Part shown: one piece after another, positions 29,569 through 38,785 of the stretch
Numbering within the stretch: position 1 is the first letter of the stretch
Layout of the letters: the number at the start of each line of letters is the position of its first letter
Assembly (NCBI GenBank): GCA_013115125.1
Contig: JABANN010000321.1
Span: 1 to 39,593 of the forward strand
DNA length: 39,593 bases
Direction of reading: 5' to 3'
From: Perkinsus olseni
Taxonomy: Eukaryota > Perkinsozoa > Perkinsida
Made by a program: the position numbers and the translations under genes
The notes under the pieces: model-generated
Seen by the model: the letters and a program-made list of their open reading frames with translations, nothing else
Told to the model about the DNA's origin: nothing
The model's database searches: none

Positions 29569-31847
29569 ATGCCGAGCATCCCCGCCCCCTCATCGCCTCC
29601 CTCTTCCTCGTCGTCTTTAATAAATAAGTCAGGGGGAGATCTGAGCGTAGTGGATTTAATATGTGCTGATATGGACGGGACATTATTATCACCCGATCAT
29701 AATATACCCGATATAACATTTAATAGGATTAATAAAGCTGATAATAATGGATGTAACAACAACAACAACAACAACAACAAAACCATCATACCAACAATCC
29801 CCTGCATCAGGTCCGGTAGTACCTGCTACTGGCAGATGCCGCTGGTCTGCTGCTAAGTGCTTCGCACCTGGAGGAGTTGACCTGTAATAAAATGCCCTGG
29901 GTGGGAATCGAACCCGGGACCTTTCGCAGGTACTCTCGTCCCGGTATCTACTTGAACGGTTGTGTGGTTTATGACCAGACTGGGTCTGTAGCGGCAGAGA
30001 AGACTCATTCTTACGATGATGTAATAAAATGCGGCAACCGGCGGTCAGGAAGGGTATCTTAGGTTGACCCATGCGTTTCTCGGAATGTGGTGATTCAGAA
30101 TTGAATCATTGTTGTCCCATTGTAATATTATTGTATATACTAACGGCTATAGTTTATTAAACTTAATATGCCTAAAAATGCTATAATAATACCACAAAAT
30201 TCATATATCATATATAATTATGATAAGATACCCTATGATACCGATGTTGCTCAGGTGGTGTCTGTAGTAAACAACTTCAAAGACGAGGATAATGTAGTGA
30301 TAATGTGCTGCAGTGGTGATCATGTCTACGCCCCTTTCGAGTCCCCCGTCATAGCGTCACTGGCCGACACGTAATATTAAAAAGAGGGGCAGATCGATCA
30401 AAGATTCGCCGTTTTCTTGTCGCTTGCCAGAGTCGACCTATGATTCTTTCGGTAGTTTGAATTTGGTTTAGTGCCCTTCCTGTCAGCTTTGTTGTTATAC
30501 GACGACTTTTAAAGAGTTTGGGCGATCGTGATGTCATGGGCTGCTTTGTCGATCGCCAGGTTTTTCTCTGTTTCATCATCTGTGTGTCTCCGGTAAAGAC
30601 TAATGAGGATCATCAGTGACGACCGCCAGCAAAGACTCCTTACTTGCTCTCATCAGTCAGGGTTCTCTCGGTGTTTTCATTGGAATCGGTGACCATTGTT
30701 ATTTCATATCGTCTGATGAGGATGATCGTTGCGGTCGAGTTGGTCTTGGCGTCATCTTCTTACGTATTTCTACTCGTCATTATTACGCAAGGTACGGCGA
30801 CCCTTACCCAGAGAACTGTGGGTCGTATGATGGTATGTTGGAGAGAATCAAGAAGGAGAGTATACCGGTCCATATGGTAGGTGGGGCATCCTCCTCTTGC
30901 TGGTGATCTTCGGACCATCAGCGTTGGTTATAGTGGGGCATAGGAACTTCCCAAGTACCACTACTATCGGTGCCTTTCCAGGGGAAGCCCGGGCGATCCT
31001 TCAGAGGTGCAGTGCTACTACTCGGATGCAGATAAATTCCTCGTCTCAATCCTCGAGCTCCTCGTCATCATTCGCCAGACCTTCTGCGTCAGGATTGCTG
31101 GGCAATCGATACTGATGAGGCGTATCTCGTACGTGGTTCGTTCTCAGATTCATATCATGTCTACAGAGGGGTCGCTGTCGCCAACGGTGTTGGAGAAAGC
31201 TCAGAATTTCGCCAAGTACATGGGCGAGTTCGTGCCGAGTCGTCGTAGTAACGTGGAGGAATCTTCTTCTCCGTGCGCTAGGTCGGGAGGCTGCACCTCG
31301 GCACAGTCTCTGCCGTTCTTGACGGATATCATCCCCGCTGGAGCACACAAGGGTTTTGGAGTCGATGCTCTTGAGGAGAAGCTGGGATGTAGGCGGAGCG
31401 AAGCGATTCATGATTGCACATTTTCGGTGGTGATTGGTCAGATAAGTGCGTAGCCTGTGTTGGTGATGCCCTCAACGACTACCAGATGCTCAAGGAGGCC
31501 GATATTTCCGTTGCTATGGGAAATGCCATCCCTCAAATCAAGGTGAGTGAGGAACTTCCCTGCCATAGATTCAGTCCCGGGTTCGATCCCTGGTGGAGGC
31601 ATTTCTGATATATTTGCTATTCTATTGGTGGTGATTCTATTACTTCACTTGAAAAAGTTTACCAATCACTACCAATTCCGGCAGTTCCCGTTCTGTTGAC
31701 AACCCCACAGCGCTCCGCATGCTTGTCCGTCGTTCATGTGTTTTTCTGCAGGAGCTGGCCTCGATGGAGGTGAACCCGAACTCAGCTGAAGTGCCCGGCG
31801 TCGCCGATCTCGTAGATAGGGTCCTGGCCGCTAAGCGTGCTCATTAA
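29569..31847 (+). CDS. Cof-type HAD phosphatase, copy B (8 exons)
   Basis: Exons 29569-29810, 29930-30020, 30255-30370, 30792-30876, 31148-31215, 31282-31388, 31442-31542 and 31752-31847 join to 301 aa. Motif I DMDGTLLS, cap start RPGIYLNG, ENCGSYDGM, IPAGAHKGFG (motif III Lys) and motif IV VGDALNDYQML are all present, and it ends ELASMEVNPNS ... VLAAKRAH. It looks intact. Exon 1 is shared almost base for base with copy A except for a longer AAC run (asparagine tract). Intron 1 carries an inverted tRNA-like piece and intron 7 a direct one; the 3' flank holds a GTATCT...AGATAC hairpin. The substrate is not predictable. Confidence 0.8.
29755..29781 (+). repeat. AAC microsatellite in HAD B exon 1
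   Basis: About eight AAC units coding for asparagines; copy A has only two or three at the same place. Confidence 0.9.
29811..29929 (-). repeat. tRNA-like sequence in HAD B intron 1
   Basis: Minus strand: GCGAAAGGTCCCGGGTTCGA at the 3' end of the intron, so the intron's AG comes from the repeat. Opposite in orientation to the piece in the same intron of copy A. Confidence 0.65.
31543..31751 (+). repeat. tRNA-like sequence in HAD B intron 7
   Basis: CAGTCCCGGGTTCGATCC with B box at 31580-31589; the matching introns of copies A and C lack it. Confidence 0.6.
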
Positions 31848-31921
31848 GGGACAATGTTCATAATGACCTTGTTCATAATACTGTGTATTCCAGGCACAAT
31901 TTCTCGTTTCTTCGTCCAGTA

Positions 31922-31949
31922 GTATCTTAGGTTGAAGCGGGGTAGATAC
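31922..31949. repeat. 28-base GTATCT...AGATAC hairpin after HAD B
   Basis: Same length and core (GTATCTTAGGTTGAAGCG) as the copy at 21946; 74 bases after the HAD stop and 52 bases before the DnaJ start. Confidence 0.7.
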
Positions 31950-32001
31950 GGAATATCTCCGTAAGGTTACTCTTTCTTCCTCTCCTTCTTTCTATTTCGC
32001 C

Positions 32002-33573
32002 ATGTTCTTCGGTGGAGATCCGTTCGAAGACTTCGCGGGTGCAGCAGGGATGGGCGGCGGTCCTCGCGGTGACGTAGATACTCAGAAGTATTATGACATT
32101 CTGGGCGTCTCGAAGGATGCCACTACCGCGGAGATCAAGAAAGCGTAAGTTGGGGAGCTGGGTGAACCAATGCTGATTTCGCTCGCCCGAAGGATTCCAT
32201 GCGAAAAGGGAGGGAGCTGTTATTGTGAGCAGTGATGAATAAACTGGTTGGGAAACTCAGAATCGATTCTGGAATTACATTCTGTGAGAGAGAATAAATT
32301 ACAGAATCGATTCTGGTTTTCAGTAATAGTTTGCTGAGAAAGGGCTCAGTGTCGAGGAGTTCTCAGTGTCGTTTTTCAGGTTCCGAAAATTGGCCATTAA
32401 GAACCACCCGGATAAGGGCGGTGATGCTGAGAAGTTCAAGGAGATCACTCGGGCCTACGAGGTCCTCAGTGATGATGAGAAGCGACAAAAATACGACCGT
32501 TTCGGCGAGGAAGGTGTTGACCAAGAGGGTGAGTGTGTTTTGCCTGCGTATCTTATTACTTGTCTTGTACAAGCATCAACCTAAGATTCCCCTTAGGTCC
32601 GAGTGGCGCTGGTATGGACATGTTCGATATGATGTTCGGCGGTGGACGATCTCGTCATGGCGGCAAGCGGAAAGGGGAGGACATCAGCCACGTGCTAGAG
32701 GTCTCCTTATCACAGTTCTACAACGGAGCCACCCGCAAGCTCGCCATCAACCGTGTGGTCATCGATCGCTCCGTCCCTGTCAAGACCTGCAATGCTTGCG
32801 ACGGTCAGGGGGTTGTGATGAAGGTGGTCCGAATGGGCCCGATGATCCAGCGTGTCCGACAGGCGTGCCCGCAGTGCAGCGGACAGGGGCAGAGCTTCAA
32901 GACCAAGAAGAGCAAGGAGATCATTGAGGTCCACATTCAGAAGGGTATGAAGGATGGCCAGCAGATTCCCTTCCGCGGGATGGCTGATGAGAGCGATCCT
33001 TCGGAGGAGCCTGGTGACTTTATTGTCGTGTTGAAGCAGAAAGCGCCTCAGAATGACGCTGCTGCCAAGGGCTTCACTCGGAAGGGCAACGATCTCTATT
33101 TGCGGAGATCGATTACTCTGTTGGAGGCCCTCACTGGGTACACCACTGTGATCGACCACATGGATGACCGGAAGCTCATCGTGAAGTCCGGCAAGGGTGA
33201 GGTTATCAAACCTGTTGACCTGGCGGCTGAGAAGCACCTCCTGAAGTGCGTTAAGGGCGAGGGCATGCCCAGCCCGCAGAACCAGTTCGTGTGCGGCAAC
33301 CTATTCCTCATCCTCGACATCGTGTTCCCTGAGCATATCAAGGAAGATGCCTGCAAGAAGTTGGCCGCGATTCTTCCGCATCCTAAGAGCGCTCCTAAGA
33401 TTACCGCCAAAATGGACAAGGAATATGAGCATCATCAATTGGTGGACATGGACCCAGCTGAGAGTCTGAGGGCTCAGCAGTCTTATGGAGGCTCGAGAGA
33501 GGCCTATGATGAGGATGACGAGAACGATGGCATCCCTGGTGGTGCTCAGAGGGTTCAATGTGCTCAGCAGTAA
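32002..33573 (+). CDS. Type A DnaJ/Hsp40 co-chaperone, CaaX box, reduced zinc domain (3 exons)
   Basis: Exons 32002-32144, 32380-32528 and 32597-33573 join to 422 aa. J domain: [20 protein letters not shown], then NHPDKGGD with the HPD that triggers Hsp70. A short Gly/Phe region follows ([12 protein letters not shown]), then the substrate domain ([16 protein letters not shown]) and dimer domain. The C-terminus CAQQ is a CaaX prenylation box as in Ydj1, so membrane association is likely. Only two of the usual four CxxCxGxG motifs remain (CNACDGQG and CPQCSGQG). By position these are motifs 2 and 3, which form zinc centre II; motifs 1 and 4 (centre I) are both absent. The gene is otherwise complete. 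Intron 1 carries a foldback repeat. Confidence 0.92.
32255..32323. repeat. Foldback repeat, copy 4, in DnaJ intron 1
   Basis: ACTCAGAATCGATTCTGG and ACAGAATCGATTCTGG ends around a short centre; best preserved copy. Confidence 0.8.
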
Positions 33574-33942
33574 TCCTGTAGATATGTCTAGTTGTTGATC
33601 GTACTGCTGTTATTCTACTATGGCCGCCGTCTGCTGTTAAAGCAGCAGCAGCAGCAGCTAACGTTATCCTTCCCCCCGCGTTGTTCTTCTGATCTAGTAT
33701 AGTAGTCATGGCTCGAGTTAAGCCTCGGTGAGTCAATCGTAACCCGTGGGTTAACCTTGAGAGCGATGAAACGCGGCGATGCTTTCTGGTTTCCATCAGT
33801 ATTCAGCAACCACATCGAGCGTCCGATTCGACCGACCCTGCATGAATCAGGCCTAGAAGAGACCTCGGTAGACCTCACAAGGAACACAATCATCCGAGGA
33901 TCCGAGGCATCGGAGGCGTAGTTGGAGTTCCCAGGGCCGAGC
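33574..33942. other. Spacer after DnaJ
   Basis: No gene seen. A short run of CAG/CTG triplets lies at about 33642-33658 and a CGAGCTCAG inverted repeat ends near 33960. Confidence 0.5.
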
Positions 33943-34849
33943 TCAGGTAACTGAGCTCGAGTTGGGGTAGAAAGCCTGAGTATTTGTGAATGTACAAAAA
34001 TTGCCAGAGAGGCTGTCATAGTCGACGTTGCAGGTGAGGCATGTCACATCCGACTGTAGCAAATGGTGAATCGCGCTGACCGGGACATCGCTGAGTTTAA
34101 CAGCATCTTCCTCATTCCGCAACGATGTACACTCTCTCACCTAGGATCTGTGTAGAAATCGAGTTGGGACTAACGAATGCCAACTCAACTAAGTCATTAG
34201 GCTCAAGCAATGTCGAGCACGTTTGCTTAGCCTGAGCCTTGGCCTCGTCAAAATGAATAAGGTCGACCTTTTGAATACGATAGAAGATGTTGGACTCACG
34301 GTGAGGTCGACGAAAAATAGCGCACCAAAGAACGGAGCCGGATAATGCCCCGAGCATGTCATCTCCAGTACTCCGGATTCACCGTCGAGCAACCGGAAGG
34401 AGATGTTGATACAGTACTTAAAGAAGTGTACGAGTACCGTTTCTCGTTCGACCGAAACGTTGTCCTCCTGCTGAAGGTCACCGTCTCGCCTTCCACGATG
34501 ATAGTTAGGGTATTCTCGGTGGGGAAGGTGAAAGTGGCGAGGTCGCCGTCAACGATTTGAGTGGAGCGAGCCAGCACAAGCCAACCTGAATTGACGCTTC
34601 CACCTGGGGATATCATCACTCGAAGCCGAGATCGAACTCGTTAGAGCCTGTCCCCTGCCTGAGGAAAACCTCTCCATGGCTGGATGCATTCTGACCACCA
34701 CAGTCGTAAGTGGCGTTCAAATTTGCCTTCTCGTCCACATCAAGGATAATAGAATACCAATCAGACCGATATTCAAACCTTCCAACCGGTTGAGCTTTCC
34801 CCGAAATGAAAAAAATGCCCGAAACGAAGAGAGCAGTGATGGTGGGCAT
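33943..34849 (-). pseudogene. Secreted-protein gene with interrupted frame
   Basis: Begins with a signal peptide (MPTITALFVSGIFFISGKA) at 34849. Protein-like segments follow in order: RFEYRSDWYSIILDVDEK, ISPGGSVNSGWLVLARS, TCSGHYPAPFFGALFF, VDLIHFDEAKAQAKQTC, SDVPVSAIHHLLQSDVTC, ending at 33943. The frame changes about three times. One change fits a 32-base GT-AG intron after the GALFFVDLT segment; the others look like single-base shifts. Family unknown. Most likely a decaying member of the local secretome, less likely a gene with very small introns. Confidence 0.45.
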
Positions 34850-35125
34850 GAAAACGGTGGCTCTAGCAAGAAATAACTTATTTCCTTATTTCAAATAAGG
34901 ATCCCATTGCAGTGCCACAAGTGGCCAATTCACCAAGCCACGCACAAAGGTACAGGCTGAGGGAGATCAGGTCAATGCTTCTGATGCCTTTATAGCGCAA
35001 CCGATACTGCCAGGGTTCAATAAGCGTGCGTGCCACGGAGGGACGGTCCCCCTGTAGTGCCTTTGCTCGCGCCTTCCGAGTTTCAGCTGTGTTTCAGCTA
35101 TCAAAGCTCGGAAGGCTACCAGCTA

Positions 35126-35189
35126 GTGCGCAAGTGCGGAAGTGCGGAAGTGCGCAAGTGCGGAAGTGCGGAAGTGCGGAAGTGCGGGC
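35126..35189. repeat. 8-bp minisatellite GTGCGGAA, eight units
   Basis: Eight tandem octamers (GTGCGGAA or GTGCGCAA), followed at once by the inverted unit GCACTTCC. Confidence 0.95.
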
Positions 35190-35536
35190 GCACTTCCGTT
35201 TGACGTTACGGCGTGTGGAGACTAGAAGCAGAAGTGGTCGGCAAGTGGTCTGCGTTTGGCCTGAAAGAGGCCGCCCCCGTGACTGTATCTGGCGCGGCAA
35301 TAGGAGACATTTGCTGGATCGGTGTCACACCGCATTACGGTTACCTGATGTTCAAGGTGTGATGCGCCTCGGCGCATCCTCGTTGTTGATCGAGGTACGG
35401 TAGGCAGGGAGCAGGGCCGCCAGGGGTAGGCAGGGTCGAGGCACAGTAGTTTATCGCAGTAGGCAATTCATTCTGCCGATCCCATGCGTCATCCGCATGC
35501 GGATCCTCTGGCAAAAATGCTAAAAGGTCGGTTTCT

Positions 35537-35575
35537 CCCACCCCGCACAATGTATCATACTTTGTGCGGGGTGGG
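35537..35575. repeat. Hairpin with 14-base arms
   Basis: CCCACCCCGCACAA and its perfect complement, 11 bases apart. Confidence 0.9.
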
Positions 35576-35820
35576 ATTGCACAATACATTATGGATAGTA
35601 TTGGTGTGTACCCGAATTGAAGCCGTATTTCCGTCGCTGCACAAAACCTGCCTCTCGTATGAGCGATTTTTCCTGCCTTGCGTGCGCGCTGCAATGTAGC
35701 GGCTGCATCATAGCATTCTGTTGATGGATAGGTGACGAACTTCAACGGTTGGAGCGTGACCCTTGCAGATAGCTCAAGTCTCCATACGCGCCACTGTAGG
35801 CCATTGTGGTTCCAATGTAG

Positions 35821-35842
35821 GTGTAGCAGCTACACTGTAGCT
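35821..35842. mobile_element. 22-base hairpin footprint, octamer GTGTAGCT
   Basis: Perfect architecture. Confidence 0.8.
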
Positions 35843-35864
35843 GGTAGACTCTAGCTTATTATTA

Positions 35865-35886
35865 ACAGAGAGTCTCTGTCAGGGAC
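35865..35886. mobile_element. 22-base hairpin footprint, octamer ACAGAGAC
   Basis: One mismatch; only 22 bases from the previous footprint. Confidence 0.7.
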
Positions 35887-36081
35887 TATGATAGCGATAT
35901 GCTGCAATTCTCAATGATCAATATTAGTGATCAGTACTCCTATGATTCATAGTAGTTCAGACATCTGAGTTATTGTAAGGGAACTTGAGGTATAATTCTA
36001 CTATCGATCGAACAATGTGTACGGCGTATTGTAAGTTTTCCAGTTCGGCTGCTGTTCTTGCCGAGAACTCCTTGATGGGAG

Positions 36082-36112
36082 GTGAGTGGGGGAAGGTTCT
36101 TCCCCCACTCAC
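36082..36112. repeat. Hairpin with 14-base arms and 3-base loop
   Basis: GTGAGTGGGGGAAG and its perfect complement around GTT. Confidence 0.9.
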
Positions 36113-36868
36113 TATGATATGTTTCCGGGAAGTGTATCACCGTCTTGGAAGCGGCTTCCCCTCCGAGACTATGGTATGGTCCGAGGCTAAGGATGGCAAA
36201 GCTATGAATATCCACGTCTCATGAAGCCTTCTAACTCTACGACGTCGAGTCGTCCTCACTTCGCGTTAGAGCGGCGCCAGAAGGTCAGCGACCACTATCT
36301 AGGGCATTCTTCCAACCACTAATCAGACTGAGGAGTTTGAGAGAAATGGTGTCGTTCCATTGAAGGGAGTTCAAGTTTGACAGTTCTTGGGGTCTGCTCG
36401 TGCACTGCAAGACGTGCAGCAAGGCCAAACCAGCAGCTTCGCTCGGCAGAGGGTAAAAACATTCTTACTTCTCCCAATGAAAATTGGGAAATTTCTCGCT
36501 ATTTTTCCCGGGAATTCTTATTCCCGCGAGCCCTAGAGAGGCTAGGCGGCGCCTGAACTCTTCACACAAGGTCGAACAACCGCGTGGAAGCCTTGTTATA
36601 TACGAGCGACCCTTTAGGAAGCACAAGTATCACGGCGAAGTAGCTGCGCTCGGAGTGACCGCAGCCCAGGATGCCCCCATGAGGAGCGGCCTGCGCTTGA
36701 TGAACACGAATGGCACTTCACCACACAAGGCAACTAACGAAGATTTCTCAGCGAAAAAGAAACGGCAATAGCGAGATACGAGAATTGGTCGTATCTGAGC
36801 CGCAGCTGAGAAGATGCAGTACGCAGACCACTAGTTAAAAAAGTAGTAGGAAGTTAAAGAAGAGATGT

Positions 36869-37333
36869 TTAAGGCCGCCTCCCTAGAGCGGAGTGCAGTT
36901 CCGCACGGATGTACCTGGTGACTCCTCTTTCCCAGAACATGGTGATGATATCCGCCGGGATGAAACGCTGCAATACCGAGTATGTTATATCAGTAGCGAC
37001 GGTGTCCAGCTCAACCGCGAGGGCAGGTGGCAGTTCCAATATCGCAGCATTCTCAAGTTTCAGGGTGGTCTGATCGTCCATAGTATACAGGGTAGAGAAG
37101 AATCCTGAGTTGGTGATAGCGTCGTTTAGGATGAAGGCGACGCTGCACTCGCCTTCCTCTGTGACGCCGAAGTCGATTATCTTGACTGGAGGGTCGATGG
37201 TTTCAATAGGAGTGCCAGGCGTCGCTTCCTTGGTGTATATCAGGTAGGTGCCGGACAGGCATTCCTGTGCAACGCAGGAGAGTGATAGGATACAGAATAT
37301 CAGACCGAAGATGAGGTGAGAGGGAGTTGTCAT
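36869..37333 (-). CDS. Secreted protein, 154 aa, tandem-duplicated family
   Basis: Starts with a signal peptide (MTTPSHLIFGLIFCILSLSC) and continues as a compact acidic domain (LSGTYLIYTKEATPG; ITYSVLQRFIPADIITMF). Few cysteines, no membrane segment, no domain I recognise. A diverged relative on the same strand begins off the right edge and ends at 39325; the DNA downstream of both genes is also related, so they are a tandem duplication about 2.4 kb apart. Frame intact. Confidence 0.65.
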   Translation of the reverse strand: MTTPSHLIFGLIFCILSLSCVAQECLSGTYLIYTKEATPGTPIETIDPPVKIIDFGVTEEGECSVAFILNDAITNSGFFSTLYTMDDQTTLKLENAAILELPPALAVELDTVATDITYSVLQRFIPADIITMFWERGVTRYIRAELHSALGRRP

Positions 37334-37993
37334 AGTGACTGTTGCCGAAAAGCTGCAGAGAGTTCACTATCGTCGACGTATCCTAGGTCGACTGCCATGA
37401 TTGGTCGCTGAAACTCCCACACCGCAGCGGGGACACCTAAGGTTGGCAAAGGCGAAGCGAGCGGGCACTGCCGAGTCGTGGACCGGGGGTGACGCAGTGA
37501 ACACGTGCGCACGCAAGTAGCGACATATCGGCGGCCGGGGCGGCGGCCCATCTTGGTCACTGAGGATGGGCTCTCTATCCGGTCTAATGGCATATGTAGC
37601 TGATCATGCTCGACATTTCCGCCGCTCTCCGACCTATCCGGCCGGCGAGAGGGGGGAGGTGGTGACGGCTGATCGGTTACTTCCGCGAACAAGAACGCTA
37701 GCAAGCGGTCTCGTCCCGGGACATCGTGCCACCGCGGGACATGCTCTGTCGCTGCAGCCATCACGTTACCACGGTGAGCTTCAACAGTCTTGCTCAACAA
37801 GCCACATGGTTAAGACAAAGGCGAAGATAAGTCCTCCCGAAAATCACACCCCGAGCCTGCGGTTCTCATATCATTCTCTGGTGATGAGGTTCCGTAATCA
37901 TTGCGCGGCGCAGCTGGGGCCACATGGCCAAAATTGCCGCCGGCCACCCCTTCCTCACACTGCCTGTTCCGCACCTTAGAAGTTCCAAGTTAG

Positions 37994-38045
37994 AACCAAC
38001 CCGGAGACCTTCAGTTTCGAAGCTGAAAGCTCTACCGGCTCGCCT
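37994..38045 (-). repeat. tRNA-like sequence
   Basis: Minus strand reads CCGGTAGAGCTTTCAG, a D-arm end and anticodon stem, then ACTGAAGGTC and a T-arm-like CCGGGTTGGTTC. The acceptor stem is not evident and the B box is altered, so probably tRNA-derived rather than a working gene. Confidence 0.45.
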
Positions 38046-38650
38046 ATTTTCATCACCTAAAAGCCTTCGTAAAGCGTTGCAAGTTTCCTCCCGCAGTCTC
38101 GTATTCAGCCCACTGACGTAGGTTTTCTAGTTATTCAAAAAGTATGTTGAATGGCCAGTATGATAATGGTTTTCCTCATTTCACTGAGTGAAGGGCAGCC
38201 ATACGGCTGGTGTGTTTTTTTGACCGTGGAAATGGTCAAGAGCCATAGGTTAGTACGGCAAATTATCGTATACTGTTGACCCCTGTTGACCCAAGTCGGG
38301 TTACCCAACAGCAACCCGTAAACCTTCTTCCGTGGGTGACCGCGGAGCACTGTGGATGCGCGGGGCGATACATCGGCCATTCATCGGGCTGGTGAGGGAC
38401 GACGGAGTCACCTGCAGTACATAAGATGGAACCAAGTCCCGGGAATAATTCCTCCGCGTTTGTCTACTCCACGTGGTTTTTGAGTTGCTTGATGTCTCGA
38501 TGCTCTTCATTAATCAGGCGTGTACGAACTGTGAACTGAATGGGAAATTTACGACGCTTCACTGTGCCAATTATTAGTGTATGATATTGAAGTATACCAG
38601 CTTAGGGTCACCCAGCTTATGGTAACCATTCTTGAGTAAACTAGGCTGCC

Positions 38651-38785
38651 GTGCAAGAGTTCCCAGTGTACGAGATATCAGAGGAATGTACCTCAGCGAA
38701 CGAGCTTTTAGTATACGAGATGATGACTTCCTCAGTGGAGTGCGAGTTTCCTGTCAACGAGATTTATGTTCACGGATCGGTGTAG
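38651..38785 (+). CDS. Possible terminal exon, 44 codons
   Basis: Open frame with repeated texture (EFPVYEISEE, NELLVYEMM, EFPVNEIYVHGSV then TAG). A similar pattern occurs in the frame at 2617-2715. No upstream exon was found; it may be a relic. Confidence 0.3.
   Translation: MQEFPVYEISEECTSANELLVYEMMTSSVECEFPVNEIYVHGSV

Larger units (their letters stand above)
34850..36868. other. Gene-poor stretch with palindromes and a minisatellite
   Basis: No gene recognised; the longer plus frames cross repeats and look fortuitous. Contains two footprints, two large hairpins and, at the right end (about 36540-36868), the 3' flank of the secreted gene, duplicated at 39000-39320. Confidence 0.45.

Noticed and set aside
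30150-30254. AT-rich start of the frame at 30168 as HAD coding sequence
   Set aside because: Comparison with copy A puts the exon start at 30255; the AT-rich part is intron.
32710-33237. Long minus frame of 175 codons opposite DnaJ
   Set aside because: Antisense to a conserved coding exon.
35026-35403. 125-codon plus frame with repeated Cys
   Set aside because: The cysteines come from translating the 8-bp minisatellite; nothing else supports a gene.
3871-38045. tRNA-like sequences as functional tRNA genes
   Set aside because: No full cloverleaf with paired acceptor stem was found in any of them, and most lie between splice sites.
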